64,000 nucleotides of DNA from Sanguibacter hominis ATCC BAA-789 (GCF_012396185.1 NZ_JAAXOW010000001.1:372001-436000); one strand, 5' to 3'; shown: positions 15,989-25,988, counted from the stretch's first letter. Translations and numbers: made by a program. The notes: generated by a model not told the origin, from the sequence alone.

Positions 15989-16411
15989 GTGAAGATCTGC
16001 ATCATCGGCGGTTCGCAGGGAACCGGCGCCCAGCTCGCCACGCACGCCATCGACGCGGGGCACGACGTCGTCGTGCTCTCCCGCCGCGGGACCGCACCCG
16101 CAGGCGCGGGCGGCTCCTCCGTGCAGCTCCCCCGCGCGATGCGCGGCATCACGATGCTCGCGCTCGCCAAGCCCCTCGCCGACCACGACGAACAGGAGGC
16201 CGCGGTCACGGGATCCGGCTTCGACTGGACGATCGTTCGTCCGAGCGGGCTCACAGACAAGCCCGCGACGGGCGCCTGGACCGCCCTCGAGGTCGGCCAG
16301 CCCGGCACGCTGCGCGGCACTATCCCGCGCGCGGACCTCGCTGCGTTCACGCTCAACCTCCTGACGGACGACGCCGCGCTCGGCAAGGCGTTCGGCGTCA
16401 GCTCGCGCTGA
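15989..16411 (+). CDS. NAD(P)-binding SDR-type protein with a large internal deletion
   Basis: 140 residues. It starts like an atypical SDR/NmrA protein (MKICIIGGSQGTGAQLATHA, then VVVLSRRG) and ends like one (GFDWTIVRPSGLTDKPATGA, GTIPRADLAAFTLNLL, GKAFGVSSR). Family members of this kind are about 205-215 residues. The stretch that should carry strands 3-4 and the VV.GA..G region is missing, with APAGA (residues 36-40) joined directly to GGSSVQLPRAM. The frame is kept and codon use looks normal. The cofactor fold is probably broken, so it may be a decaying gene or a reduced variant. Confidence 0.75.
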   Translation: MKICIIGGSQGTGAQLATHAIDAGHDVVVLSRRGTAPAGAGGSSVQLPRAMRGITMLALAKPLADHDEQEAAVTGSGFDWTIVRPSGLTDKPATGAWTALEVGQPGTLRGTIPRADLAAFTLNLLTDDAALGKAFGVSSR

Positions 16412-16419
16412 GGCCCCGC

Positions 16420-17073
16420 ATGAACGTCGACGTCTCCACCGACCTCGGTCCCGGCCGCCTCGTCGTCGACTCAGCGACCGACGCCCGAGCGGTGCTCTGG
16501 CTCGGCCACGGCGCCGGCGGCGGCATCGACGCGCTCGACCTCGCAGCGCTCGCCGAGACGCTGCCCGCAGCAGGAGTCACGGTCGTGCGGTACGAGCAGC
16601 CGTGGCGCGTCGCCGGCCGCAAGGTCGCGCCTCGTCCTGCAGCCCTCGACGTCGGCTGGCTCGCCGCCGCTCCGCACGTCGCGCAGATCGCCGACGGGCG
16701 ACCGCTCGTCGTCGGCGGCCGCAGCGCCGGAGCGCGCGTTACATGCAGGACCGCGCAGGCGGTCGCGGCGACCGGCGTCGTCTGCCTCGCCTTCCCCCTG
16801 CACCCGCCGGGCAAGCCCGAACGCTCACGTATCGACGAGCTGCTGCTGCCGAGCGTCCCCAGGCTCGTCCTCCAAGGTGATCGCGACACGTTCGGCACCG
16901 CCGACGACGTCCGCGCGGCACTCGCCACGGCCCCCACCGCCGACGTCCGCGTCACCGCGGTGCCGGGCGCCGACCACTCCATGAAGGTGCTCAAGTCCTC
17001 CCCTGTCGACGCGACCGCCGTCGCGCGGCGCGTCGTCGACGAGGTCCGCACGTTCGTCGAGTCGCTCGGCTGA
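16420..17073 (+). CDS. Alpha/beta hydrolase (KANL3/Tex30-like)
   Basis: 217 residues from an ATG 9 nt after the SDR stop. The fold motifs are LWLGHGAGGGIDALDL (oxyanion region), the nucleophile elbow VVGGRSAGARVTCR (Ser in GRSAG), LVLQGDRDTFGTADDV (acid) and VPGADHSMKVLK (His). These match the TEX30/KANL3-type or dienelactone-hydrolase-like superfamily. The substrate is unknown. The length is normal, in contrast to the shortened gene just before it. It is probably co-transcribed with that gene. Confidence 0.87.
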   Translation: MNVDVSTDLGPGRLVVDSATDARAVLWLGHGAGGGIDALDLAALAETLPAAGVTVVRYEQPWRVAGRKVAPRPAALDVGWLAAAPHVAQIADGRPLVVGGRSAGARVTCRTAQAVAATGVVCLAFPLHPPGKPERSRIDELLLPSVPRLVLQGDRDTFGTADDVRAALATAPTADVRVTAVPGADHSMKVLKSSPVDATAVARRVVDEVRTFVESLG

Positions 17074-17092
17074 GCCGTATGACGAGCGGGCG

Positions 17093-18730
17093 TCAGTCGG
17101 CGGCGGGAACGTCGGCTGGTGTCGTGGGCTCGACGTCGTCGTGCTCGTTGCGGGCCGGCAGGCCCACCGTGGCGAGGAGGCCGACGAGCAGCGCTCCTGC
17201 AGCCCCGAACGTCGTGACGCGTGCGGCAGTGACCATGGCGTCCTCGGCCGCCGTCTGCACGGCGTCGCCCGCACCGGGCATCTGGGACAGGCTCGGGATC
17301 GCGGCGCCCGCGGACCCCTTGACGACGGCGACGAGCTCCTCCTGCGCCTGCGGGGTGAGGCCTTCGACCTTCTCGAGGTTCGACATCGTCGCGCTCGCGA
17401 GCGTCGTCACGAGGACCGTGCCGAGCACGGCGACGCCGAGCGCCGCGCCGAGCTGTCGCACGGTGCTCTGGAAGCCTGAGGCCTGGCCGCTCTCGGCGAC
17501 CGGGACGTCGATCATGATGACGTTCGTGAGCTGCGCGGTCGCGAGCCCGACGCCGACACCGTAGAGGAACAGCCACGCGCCGAGCACCCAGGCGCTCGCC
17601 GTTCCGGAGATGCTGAGCGCGAGGCCTGCGACCGCGATGACCTCGAGGAGCAGGCCGATGCGGACGATGCTGCGGCCGCTCATGCGGCGCGCGAGCTGCG
17701 CGGTGCCGCCCGAGATGAGGAACGTGCCGATCGCGAGCCACAGGACGAGCAAGCCGGTGTTGAGGGCCGTGTACCCGAGGACCCCTTGGAGGTAGAGCGG
17801 CAGCGCGAAGAGCATGCCGAACTCGCTGAGCGCGACGATGAGCGCCGCGACCGCGCCGTAGCGCAGGCTGCGGATGCGCAGCAGGCCGAGGTCGAGCAGG
17901 ACGGGGCGGCCGGTGGCCGCGCGACGTCGCTCGACGACGACGAACGCCACGATGGAGAGCACGCCGATCGCGAACGTGAACGGGACGGGCGACATCGTGT
18001 ACTCCCACGTCCAGTTGCCGACGGTCGGCGCGATGTCGGTGTGCCACCAGCCGTAGCGCTGCCCCTCGATGAGGCTGAAGACGAGGGCTGCGAGGCCGAC
18101 GATCGACAGGGTGATGCCTGCGGCGTCGACGCCACGCTCGGCGTGCGGGTCGCGGGTCTCGGGGACCCACAGGACCGTGCCGATCACGATGAGGATGCCG
18201 ATCGGCACGTTGATGAGGAACGCCCAGTGCCAGGAGAAGTCGGTCGCGAGCCAACCGCCGACGAGCGGGCCGACGGCGGCCATACCGCCGATCGTGGATC
18301 CCCAGATCGCGAAGGCGATGCCGCGCTCACGACCGGTGAACATGGCGTTCACCGTGGAGAGCGTCGACGGCAGGATCATGGCGCCGCCAACGCCCTGCAG
18401 CAGGCGGCCGGCGAGCAGGACGGCGCCGCTCGGTGCGGCGGCAGCGATGAGGCTCGCTGCGACGAAGACCGAGATGCCGACGAGGAGCAGCTTGCGTCGA
18501 CCGAACAGGTCACCCATGCGACCCACGGTGATGAGGAGCGCCGCGAAGACGAGCGCGTAGACCGAGTTGGCCCACTCGGCCTCCGCCGCGTTGAGCGAGA
18601 GGTCCTGGATGAGAACCGGCAGGATCACGTTCACCACTGTGGCGTCCATGATGATGATCGAGACGGCCAGCGATACCGCGGCCATCGCGTACCAGCGCTT
18701 GGGGTTCGGTGCTGCCTTCTGTTCGTCCAC
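17093..18730 (-). CDS. MFS multidrug exporter, DHA2 (14-TM) family
   Basis: 545 residues from the GTG at 18730; the frame extends further upstream but reads as non-coding. The first helix WYAMAAVSLAVSIIIMDATVVN is followed by motif A between helices 2 and 3 (GRMGDLFGRRKLLLVG) and motif C (GGAMILPSTLS...GPLVGGWLAT). These are typical of EmrB/QacA-like drug:H+ antiporters, with 14 helices expected. The C-terminal tail is acidic. No regulator gene is adjacent, but an inverted repeat lies upstream at 18824-18842. The substrate cannot be read from sequence. Confidence 0.9.
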   Translation of the reverse strand: MDEQKAAPNPKRWYAMAAVSLAVSIIIMDATVVNVILPVLIQDLSLNAAEAEWANSVYALVFAALLITVGRMGDLFGRRKLLLVGISVFVAASLIAAAAPSGAVLLAGRLLQGVGGAMILPSTLSTVNAMFTGRERGIAFAIWGSTIGGMAAVGPLVGGWLATDFSWHWAFLINVPIGILIVIGTVLWVPETRDPHAERGVDAAGITLSIVGLAALVFSLIEGQRYGWWHTDIAPTVGNWTWEYTMSPVPFTFAIGVLSIVAFVVVERRRAATGRPVLLDLGLLRIRSLRYGAVAALIVALSEFGMLFALPLYLQGVLGYTALNTGLLVLWLAIGTFLISGGTAQLARRMSGRSIVRIGLLLEVIAVAGLALSISGTASAWVLGAWLFLYGVGVGLATAQLTNVIMIDVPVAESGQASGFQSTVRQLGAALGVAVLGTVLVTTLASATMSNLEKVEGLTPQAQEELVAVVKGSAGAAIPSLSQMPGAGDAVQTAAEDAMVTAARVTTFGAAGALLVGLLATVGLPARNEHDDVEPTTPADVPAAD

Positions 18731-18823
18731 GGGACCATTCGCTCTCGACGTGCACTGCCACGATCGGCGGGTTACCGACGCTGTGTCAGGATACTCCCGC
18801 CTGCGCTTCGCGGCGGCGTGATC

Positions 18824-18842
18824 GCGCTCACCACCTGAGCGC
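18824..18842. promoter_or_regulatory. Inverted repeat between divergent MFS and VOC genes
   Basis: GCGCTCA / TGAGCGC, 7-bp arms with a 5-nt spacer, 94 nt before the MFS start and 82 nt before the VOC gene. It is a possible operator; no other support. Confidence 0.3.
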
Positions 18843-18923
18843 ATCCACCCGTGTGGCGATCGCCGGACCTGCCTACGGTGAGGCACGCCGTCCGCGCACC
18901 CGACAGCCATAGGAACCCGGGGC

Positions 18924-19157
18924 GTGATCAGCATCAAGCTCACGAGCATCTACGTCGACGACCAGACGAAGGCTCTCGCTTTCTACACCGAACCCGACCA
19001 GCACCCCGCCGCGCAGACCTTCAAGGCCGCCCTCACCGCAGACGGGGTCCCCTTCACGCAGGACGTCACCGACTACGGGAACGTCGCCGTCGCCGTCCTC
19101 GACGACACGTGCGGCAACCTCATCCGGCTCGCGATGACCAAGGACGCCACCGCCTGA
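18924..19157 (+). CDS. Miniature VOC/glyoxalase-like protein with two internal deletions
   Basis: 77 residues, GTG start. It opens with MISIKLTSIYVDDQTKALAFYTE, the usual first strand and helix of a VOC (glyoxalase/bleomycin-resistance) protein of ~125 residues. It then jumps to PDQHPAAQTFKAAL (normally about 35 residues later) and again at DG|VPFTQD, and ends with the normal VAVLDDTCGNLIRLAM strand. Both gaps keep the frame. Metal-site and dimer residues of the missing strands are lost, so enzyme activity is doubtful. The gene ends 6 nt before the first copy of a 22-bp repeat derived from ychF. Confidence 0.7.
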   Translation: MISIKLTSIYVDDQTKALAFYTEPDQHPAAQTFKAALTADGVPFTQDVTDYGNVAVAVLDDTCGNLIRLAMTKDATA

Positions 19158-19162
19158 CTGTC

Positions 19163-19184
19163 ACACGTTGAAGCGGAACTCCAC
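19163..19184. repeat. Direct repeat copy A (ychF 3'-end-like, att-like)
   Basis: 22 bases beginning ACACGTTGAAGCG are identical to 19779-19800, the end of ychF. Read on the minus strand, copy A encodes the same final codons (VEFRFNV) but is followed by TGA where the present ychF has TAG, so it looks like the original end of ychF. Confidence 0.85.
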
Positions 19185-19271
19185 CGGATTACGTTACGGA
19201 GCAACCTCTGCCACCGATTGCCACCGGTTCTCTCACGACGTCGTAGGTTGCTGCCTGACAAACTAGATTCC

Positions 19272-19776
19272 ATGCCAGCAGACCTCAACCAATGGGAAGC
19301 ATCCGTCGCAGACCTCTGGGACACATTCGACTCCCTCAGCCGTGATGAAGGCGTCAAGACCATGCGGGAGTTGGCTAACGCGTGCCCAGCGCGCGACGGC
19401 CGGGGCGCATTCGAGCTCGCGAGCATGTACGACTCGATGGGATTCGAAGCTGAGGCAGGCGCGGAGTATGAGCGCGCGCTCGAACTCACCCTCGACGACG
19501 CTCGGCATGCTCAACTCGCCGTGCAGTACGGATCGACCCTGCGCAACCTCGGCCGACTTGACGAAGCCATCGCTGTCTTGAGCGCCGCCCCGACTCACGA
19601 ATCGACAGGCTCAGCGCCTCGTGTCGTGTTGGCTCTGGCGCTTCATAGCGCGGGCCGCAAGGATGAGGCGCTCCGGGTCGCCATCGAGGCGCAAATCGAG
19701 GCATTGCCCCGGTATCAGCGCTCGATGCGCAACTATGCCGCCGCGCTAACCGAGCCAGCGACTCCAGACGAGCCGA

Positions 19777-19787
<11 letters not shown>
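19272..19787 (+). CDS. Tetratricopeptide-repeat protein on a low-GC insert
   Basis: 171 residues from the ATG at 19272. Helical repeats run through the protein: FELASMYDSMGFEAEAGAEY, QYGSTLRNLGRLDEAIAVL and ALALHSAGRKDEALRVAIEA match TPR_5-like proteins, which are usually ~160 residues and soluble. By hand count, 19201-19780 is about 63% GC, clearly below its neighbours, with AT-ending codons and a typical rare mix. It lies between two copies of a 22-bp repeat, and its last two codons and stop fall inside copy B, overlapping ychF by 11 nt. It is probably acquired; the role is unknown. Confidence 0.85.
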
Positions 19788-20862
<1,075 letters not shown>

Positions 20863-20870
20863 GGTCGCCA

Positions 20871-20880
20871 AGTCTAGAGT
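20871..20880. promoter_or_regulatory. Overlapping divergent -10 motifs for ychF and the MFS gene
   Basis: In a 24-bp gap between divergent start codons, TAGACT (minus, 20876-20871) lies 8 nt before the ychF GTG. TAGAGT (plus, 20875-20880) lies 6 nt before the MFS GTG. Both fit TANNNT for leaderless transcription and share two bases. Confidence 0.6.
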
Positions 20881-20886
20881 GCATCG

Positions 20887-22251
20887 GTGACCACCGAACC
20901 CTCCGCCCCCGACCAGCCCGCCCCGACCCCAGGCTCGCGCGTCCTCGTCGTCGGCATGGTCGCGCTGATCACCGTGGGTGCGTTCGAGGCTCTCGCCGTC
21001 TCCACGGCGATGCCCGTCATCGCGGAGGCGCTCGACGGGCTCGGCCTGTACGCGGCCGCGTTCTCGCTCACGCTCGCGACGTCCGTGATCGGGATGGTCG
21101 TCGCCGGAGCCCTCGCCGACCGCGCTCGGCCGGTGCAGCCGCTCCTCGTCGGGGTCGTCGCGTTCGCCCTCGGGCTCCTCGCCGCCGGCCTCGCCACGAG
21201 CATGACCGTCCTTCTCGTCGGCCGCGCCCTGCAGGGCCTCGGCTCCGGGATGTTCGTCGTCGCGCTGTACGTGATCGTCGCGCGCGCCTTCCCGGCCGCG
21301 CAGCGCGCCAAGGTGCTCGCCGCGTTCTCCGCCGCGTGGGTCGTGCCGTCGCTCGTCGGCCCGATGATCTCCGGCTTCATCGTGCAGACCTTCGGATGGC
21401 GCTGGGTGTTCCTCGCCGTCGTCGTCATCGCCGTGCCCGCCGCGGTGATCATCGTCATGACCACATGGCGCGTCCCCGCGCCCGACATGACCGCCGACGG
21501 CGCCTCGACCGGCCCGCTGCCGTGGCGGCGCTTCGGGCTCGCCACGCTCGCCGGGGCCGGCGTCGCCGCCATGTCCCTCGGGGCCGCCACCGACGGCACC
21601 GCGCGCACCGCGCTCGTCGCGGGCGGCGCGATCGTCGCCGCCGTCGCCGGGACGCCGCTCCTGCCCCGAGGCACGCTCCGCGCCGCTCGCGGCCTGCCGA
21701 CCGTCATCGCGCTGCGCGGCATCGTCGCCGCCGCGTTCTTCGCGACCGAGGTGTTCCTCCCGCTGATCCTGCAGACCGAGCGACACATGTCCCCCGCGAG
21801 CGCCGGCACGATCCTCACCGTCGGGGCGGTCACGTGGGCGACCGGCTCAGCCGTGCGCGGCCGCGGGCACTGGTCCCCCACGACCTACCTGCGCCTCGGC
21901 TCGACGCTCATCGCGGTCGCGATCGTCGCCGCCGCGACCCTCGTGCTCCCCGGCTCCCCGGTCGCGATCGCCTGGGTCGGCTGGGCGTGCGGCGGCTTCG
22001 GGATCGGCATGATCTACCCGACGCTCGCCGTCCTCGTGTTCGACCTCGCCGCACCGCACGAGCAGGGTGCGAGCACGTCCGCGCTCCAGGTGTCGGACTC
22101 GCTCATGAGCGCGTTCGTCCTCGCCCTCTCCGGGACGGCCGTCGCGGCGCTCGTCGCGCACGTCGGCGTCGGCGGCTACGCCGTTGGGTTCGCGGCGACG
22201 CTCCTGCTCGCGCTCCTCGCCGTCGTCATCTCGCCGCGCGTCGTCCGGTGA
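20887..22251 (+). CDS. MFS transporter (12-14 TM)
   Basis: 454 residues, GTG start. It begins VLVVGMVALITVGAFEALAV, followed by a helix-2/3 loop ALADRARPVQPLLVG where motif A is weak, and GRALQGLGSGMFVVALYVIV with the motif C-like GPMISGFIVQ. The remaining helices run to LLLALLAVVISPRVV. It resembles drug/sugar exporter-type MFS proteins, but the substrate is not recognisable. It is divergent from ychF across only 24 bp. Confidence 0.87.
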   Translation: MTTEPSAPDQPAPTPGSRVLVVGMVALITVGAFEALAVSTAMPVIAEALDGLGLYAAAFSLTLATSVIGMVVAGALADRARPVQPLLVGVVAFALGLLAAGLATSMTVLLVGRALQGLGSGMFVVALYVIVARAFPAAQRAKVLAAFSAAWVVPSLVGPMISGFIVQTFGWRWVFLAVVVIAVPAAVIIVMTTWRVPAPDMTADGASTGPLPWRRFGLATLAGAGVAAMSLGAATDGTARTALVAGGAIVAAVAGTPLLPRGTLRAARGLPTVIALRGIVAAAFFATEVFLPLILQTERHMSPASAGTILTVGAVTWATGSAVRGRGHWSPTTYLRLGSTLIAVAIVAAATLVLPGSPVAIAWVGWACGGFGIGMIYPTLAVLVFDLAAPHEQGASTSALQVSDSLMSAFVLALSGTAVAALVAHVGVGGYAVGFAATLLLALLAVVISPRVVR

Positions 22252-22255
22252 CGCC

Positions 22256-23821
22256 TCAGCCGACCATCCGAAGCCGCTGCATCAGCTCCGGCACGCCCGC
22301 GTCGTAGAGCTTCGCGCCCCACCGCAGGCCTGCCGCGACCACGGCGGCGCCCAGCGCCGGGCCGACGACGACGAGGGCCCAGCCCGCGACGTCGCCTCCG
22401 CGCATCGCGAGCACCGCGAGCGCGACGAGCGGCGCGACGAGCACGAGCAGGACTGCCCACGCGGCGCCCTGGACGACGAGGTTCGCGGTCGCCGACCCCT
22501 GCGGGGTCGAGAGCGGCCCGTCGCCAGGCCGCGGCACGGCGAAGACGAAGCGCGCGGAGATGATGCTCGACAGCCCGGCCGACGCTCCGAACACGCCCAG
22601 CGACAGCCCCAGGACCGCCGCCAGCTGGTCCCACCGCCCCGTGAGCGCCGCAGCGGCGACCGCGCTCGCCACGATGATCGGCAGCCCCACGATGCACAGT
22701 GCGATGAACCGCCCGAGGCGGTCGTCGCGCCCACGCACGCCGCACGCGACGTGCAACCAGAACGCGGTGTTGTCGTACGCGACGTCTGCCGCGATCGCCC
22801 AGCCGAGCGTGAACGCCACGAGCGGCGTCACCACGAGCAGCATCGCCGTGTGCGAGCCGTTCGTGAGGAAGTACGCCGCGACAGCCATGACGGGCAGCAC
22901 GGTCAGGTTGCCGACGTACCGCACGTCCCGCACCCAGTACGTCAGGCAACGTGCGGCGACAGCCCACGCGGGCGTCGTCGGGACCCAGGCGAAGACTCCC
23001 GGGCCGTGCGTCCTGCGCGAGCCGACCTCATCGGACAGGGGCGACACGAGCACCCGCCCGACACCGCGCGCCCACACCACCACGAGCGCGACGGTCGTCA
23101 GCAGCGCGACAGCGAGGTGCGCGCCCGCCGCCGCCCAGTCGCGGTGCGCGACCGCCACCGGGACGGCCCACGCCGCCCCGGGCGGCGTCCACGAGACGAC
23201 CTCGACGATCTTGGGCACGAGGTCCGCCCCCTCGCGCAACGTCCGCCCCAGGTTGACGACCACGGGGCCCGCGATCGCGACCGGCACGAGCACCATGAGG
23301 CCCGCGACCTCCCGGAAGCGACGCGTGCGCATGAGCGGAGCGAGCAGCGTCGTCGTCGCGCGGGAGCCCACCACGCACTGCGCCACCACGATCGGTGCCA
23401 CGACGAGCCCGGCCGCCGTGGCGCACCTGTCCGGCAGCCAGAGCAGCGGCAGGAGGGACGCGAGCGCGACCGTCGCCAGCCCCGGGACCCCGATCACCGC
23501 GGCGAGAGCCATGCCCACCAGCAGACGGCGCCGGTCGGTGCCGAACGTCGCGAACCGGGGCGGAGCGAGGCTCGAGTCCACACCGAACGCCATGAGCGGC
23601 AGGACCCACCACCCGAGCACGAGGATCGCCCCGACGAGCACACCGGTCGACTCGAAGAGCTCGTCAGAGACGCGGCGCGTGAAACCCACCCCGCCGAGGA
23701 CCACCAGCACGACCACCACGGCGTTGCCGAGCGCGAGCAGCGTGCCGAGCGCGAACCAGACGCTGCGCCGCAGCGAGTTGGCGTACAGCTGCAGCCGCAG
23801 CCTCAGGACGTGCGCAACCAC
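22256..23821 (-). CDS. ABC-2 type exporter membrane subunit
   Basis: 521 residues from the GTG at 23821, which lies inside the last codons of the ATPase gene (19-nt overlap). Longer upstream frames are shadow. About twelve hydrophobic segments are visible, beginning VWFALGTLLALGNAVVVVLVV and ending GWALVVVGPALGAAVVAAGL, with short charged loops. There is no sequence motif beyond ABC-2-like topology. Together with the ATPase it forms a two-gene exporter; the cargo is unknown. Convergent with the MFS gene, 4 nt apart. Confidence 0.8.
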   Translation of the reverse strand: MVAHVLRLRLQLYANSLRRSVWFALGTLLALGNAVVVVLVVLGGVGFTRRVSDELFESTGVLVGAILVLGWWVLPLMAFGVDSSLAPPRFATFGTDRRRLLVGMALAAVIGVPGLATVALASLLPLLWLPDRCATAAGLVVAPIVVAQCVVGSRATTTLLAPLMRTRRFREVAGLMVLVPVAIAGPVVVNLGRTLREGADLVPKIVEVVSWTPPGAAWAVPVAVAHRDWAAAGAHLAVALLTTVALVVVWARGVGRVLVSPLSDEVGSRRTHGPGVFAWVPTTPAWAVAARCLTYWVRDVRYVGNLTVLPVMAVAAYFLTNGSHTAMLLVVTPLVAFTLGWAIAADVAYDNTAFWLHVACGVRGRDDRLGRFIALCIVGLPIIVASAVAAAALTGRWDQLAAVLGLSLGVFGASAGLSSIISARFVFAVPRPGDGPLSTPQGSATANLVVQGAAWAVLLVLVAPLVALAVLAMRGGDVAGWALVVVGPALGAAVVAAGLRWGAKLYDAGVPELMQRLRMVG

Positions 23822-24582
23822 TCCAGCCCCTGCCCTTCGCGCCGCCCGCCGACGAGCTCGACGAACGTCTCGTCGAGGCTGCGCGTGCCACGCACCTCGT
23901 CGACCGTCCCCGCAGCGAGGACGTGCCCGCCCGCGATGATCGCGACGTGGTCGCACATCCGCTGCACGAGGTCCATGACGTGCGACGACACGACGACCGT
24001 GCCGCCGCCGTCGACGTAGTGGCCGAGGATCTGGATGATGTTCGTCGCCGAGACCGGGTCGACCGCCTCGAACGGCTCGTCGAGGACCATGACGCGCGGC
24101 GCGTGCACCATGGCCGTCGCGAGCGCGATCTTCTTCGTCATGCCGGCCGAGTAGTCGATCACGAGGGTGCCGGCCTCGCGGGTCAGGTCGAACGCGTCGA
24201 GCAGCTCGGCCGTGCGGGTGGCGACCGTCTCGCGGTCCATGCCGCGCAACAGCCCCGCATACATGACCATCTGCGCGCCGGTCAGGCGGTCGAAGAGCCG
24301 CATGCCGTCAGGCAGCACGCCGAGCGTGCGCTTGGCCGTGTCCGGGTCGCGCCACAGGTCGAAGCCCTGGACGTGCACGCTCCCCGCGTCCGGACGAAGG
24401 AGTCCCGTCGCCATCGAGAGCGTCGTCGTCTTGCCTGCGCCGTTGGGCCCGACGAGGCCGTAGAACGACCCGGCGGGCACGGTCAGGTCGATGCCCGCGA
24501 CCGCGGTCTTCTCGCCGAACCGCTTCCACAGCCCGCGCAGGGCGAGCGCGGGCGCGCTCTCGCGGGTGGACGACGTCGACAT
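23803..24582 (-). CDS. ABC exporter ATP-binding protein
   Basis: 259 residues with GLVGPNGAGKTTTLSMATGLL (Walker A), the signature-like YSAGMTKKIALATAMVH (a variant of LSGGQ), VMVLDEPFEAVDPVSA (Walker B) and VVVSSHVMDLV (switch His). The SAGM/Lys form of the signature and short length fit ABC-2 drug or lantibiotic-type exporters. A TACGCT motif 6 nt before the ATG suggests leaderless expression. Coupled to the membrane subunit. Confidence 0.9.
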   Translation of the reverse strand: MSTSSTRESAPALALRGLWKRFGEKTAVAGIDLTVPAGSFYGLVGPNGAGKTTTLSMATGLLRPDAGSVHVQGFDLWRDPDTAKRTLGVLPDGMRLFDRLTGAQMVMYAGLLRGMDRETVATRTAELLDAFDLTREAGTLVIDYSAGMTKKIALATAMVHAPRVMVLDEPFEAVDPVSATNIIQILGHYVDGGGTVVVSSHVMDLVQRMCDHVAIIAGGHVLAAGTVDEVRGTRSLDETFVELVGGRREGQGLEWLRTS

Positions 24583-24588
24583 GACCCG

Positions 24589-24594
24589 AGCGTA
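24589..24594 (-). promoter_or_regulatory. TANNNT -10 motif for the ABC exporter genes
   Basis: TACGCT on the minus strand, 6 nt before the ATG at 24582, the spacing expected for a leaderless mRNA. Confidence 0.5.
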
Positions 24595-24653
24595 CGGGAC
24601 CTCGCCGCGCGTGGCGGGGGCGGATTGTCAGTGCCCCCTGCCAGGGTGGCGCC

Positions 24654-25988
24654 ATGGACATGAGCCCGACCGCGCTCGCGGTGTCGTTCGTCGCCCTCGC
24701 GCTCGCCTTCGTCGCCGGGTACCTCCTCGCAGGCGCACGTCGCGGCGCCGACGAACGTCGTACCGCCCTGCGTGCCGAGCGCCTCGCCGCGGAGCTCGAC
24801 GCCGAACGGCGGGCCGCGGCGCAGCGCGAGGAGATCCTTGCGCACGAGCGGCAGCAGGCCGCGACGCAGTTCCGTGACCTCGCCGCCGAGGCGCTCGCGA
24901 CGAGCTCCGAGCGTCTGCTCGAGCTCACCGAGCAGCGCGTCCGCACGACGCAGGTCGCGGGCCAGGCCGACATGGAACGACGCGAGGCGGCCGTGCGCGC
25001 GCTCGTCGACCCGCTCGCGACGACGCTCGCGCAGCTCAAGTCCCAGGTCGCCGAGGCCGAGCGCGCCCGGCTCGCCGGTACGTCGACGCTGACCGAGCAG
25101 GTCCGCGCGATGCGCGAGTCGTCGGAGCTGCTGCGGGCCGAGACTGGCCGCCTGGTCACCGCGCTGCGGTCCGCGCAGGTGCGTGGGCGCTGGGGCGAGA
25201 CTCAGCTGCGCCGGGTCGTCGAGAGCGCGGGGATGCTCGCACGCGTCGACTTCGTGGAGCAGTCGAGCGTGCGCACCGACGACGGGCTGCTGCGCCCGGA
25301 CATGGTCGTGCGGCTCGCAGGCGGCAAGAACGTCGTCGTCGACGCGAAGGTGCCGTTCAACGCGTACCTCGAAGCATCCGAGACGGACGACCCCGCCGTG
25401 CGTGCCGAGCGCCTCGCCACCCACGCCCGCGCCGTGCGGCGCCACGTCGACGAGCTCGCGGGCAAGCGCTACTGGGAACAGCTCGCGCCGTCACCCGAGT
25501 TCGTCGTGCTGTTCGTCCCCGCAGACCCGTTCCTCCACGCTGCGCTCGAAGCAGACCCAGGGCTCGTGGAGCACGCGTTCGACCGCAACGTCGTCGTCGC
25601 GACACCCATGACGCTGCTCGCGCTGCTGCGCACCGTCGCGTACGCGTGGCGCCAGGAGACGCTCGCCGACAACGCCCAGCAGGTGCTCTCCCTCGGCAAG
25701 GAGCTGCACGGCCGCCTCGCGACCCTCTCCGGGCACCTCGGCAGGCTCGGCCGCGCGATCGAGAGCAGCGCCGCCGCCTACAACCAGACGATCGGCTCCC
25801 TCGAGACCCGCGTCCTCGTCTCCGCCCGCCGGTTCCAGTCGCTCGGAGTCGTCGACGACGAGCTCGAGAGCCCCGCGCCCGTCGACCCGCGCCTGTCGAC
25901 CGTGAGCGCACCCGAGCTCGTGGCCGCGCAGCGAGACGACGCCGCCCGCATCCCCGACCTCGGGGACAGGGTCCGTAGCCTGGGCTGA
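24654..25988 (+). CDS. rmuC: DNA recombination protein RmuC homologue
   Basis: 444 residues. An N-terminal membrane helix (ALAVSFVALALAFVAGYLLAG) is followed by a long coiled coil rich in Arg/Glu/Ala (to ~residue 150) and the RmuC nuclease-like domain: GRWGETQLRRVVESAGM, PDMVVRLAGGKNVVVDAKVPF, FVVLFVPADPFLHAAL and ATPMTLLALLRTVAYAWRQE. The PD-(D/E)XK-like Asp-Ala-Lys is visible. RmuC limits inversions at short inverted repeats; its biochemical role is not settled. Convergent with the ABC exporter's opposite-strand gene set, no coupling seen. Confidence 0.94.
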   Translation: MDMSPTALAVSFVALALAFVAGYLLAGARRGADERRTALRAERLAAELDAERRAAAQREEILAHERQQAATQFRDLAAEALATSSERLLELTEQRVRTTQVAGQADMERREAAVRALVDPLATTLAQLKSQVAEAERARLAGTSTLTEQVRAMRESSELLRAETGRLVTALRSAQVRGRWGETQLRRVVESAGMLARVDFVEQSSVRTDDGLLRPDMVVRLAGGKNVVVDAKVPFNAYLEASETDDPAVRAERLATHARAVRRHVDELAGKRYWEQLAPSPEFVVLFVPADPFLHAALEADPGLVEHAFDRNVVVATPMTLLALLRTVAYAWRQETLADNAQQVLSLGKELHGRLATLSGHLGRLGRAIESSAAAYNQTIGSLETRVLVSARRFQSLGVVDDELESPAPVDPRLSTVSAPELVAAQRDDAARIPDLGDRVRSLG

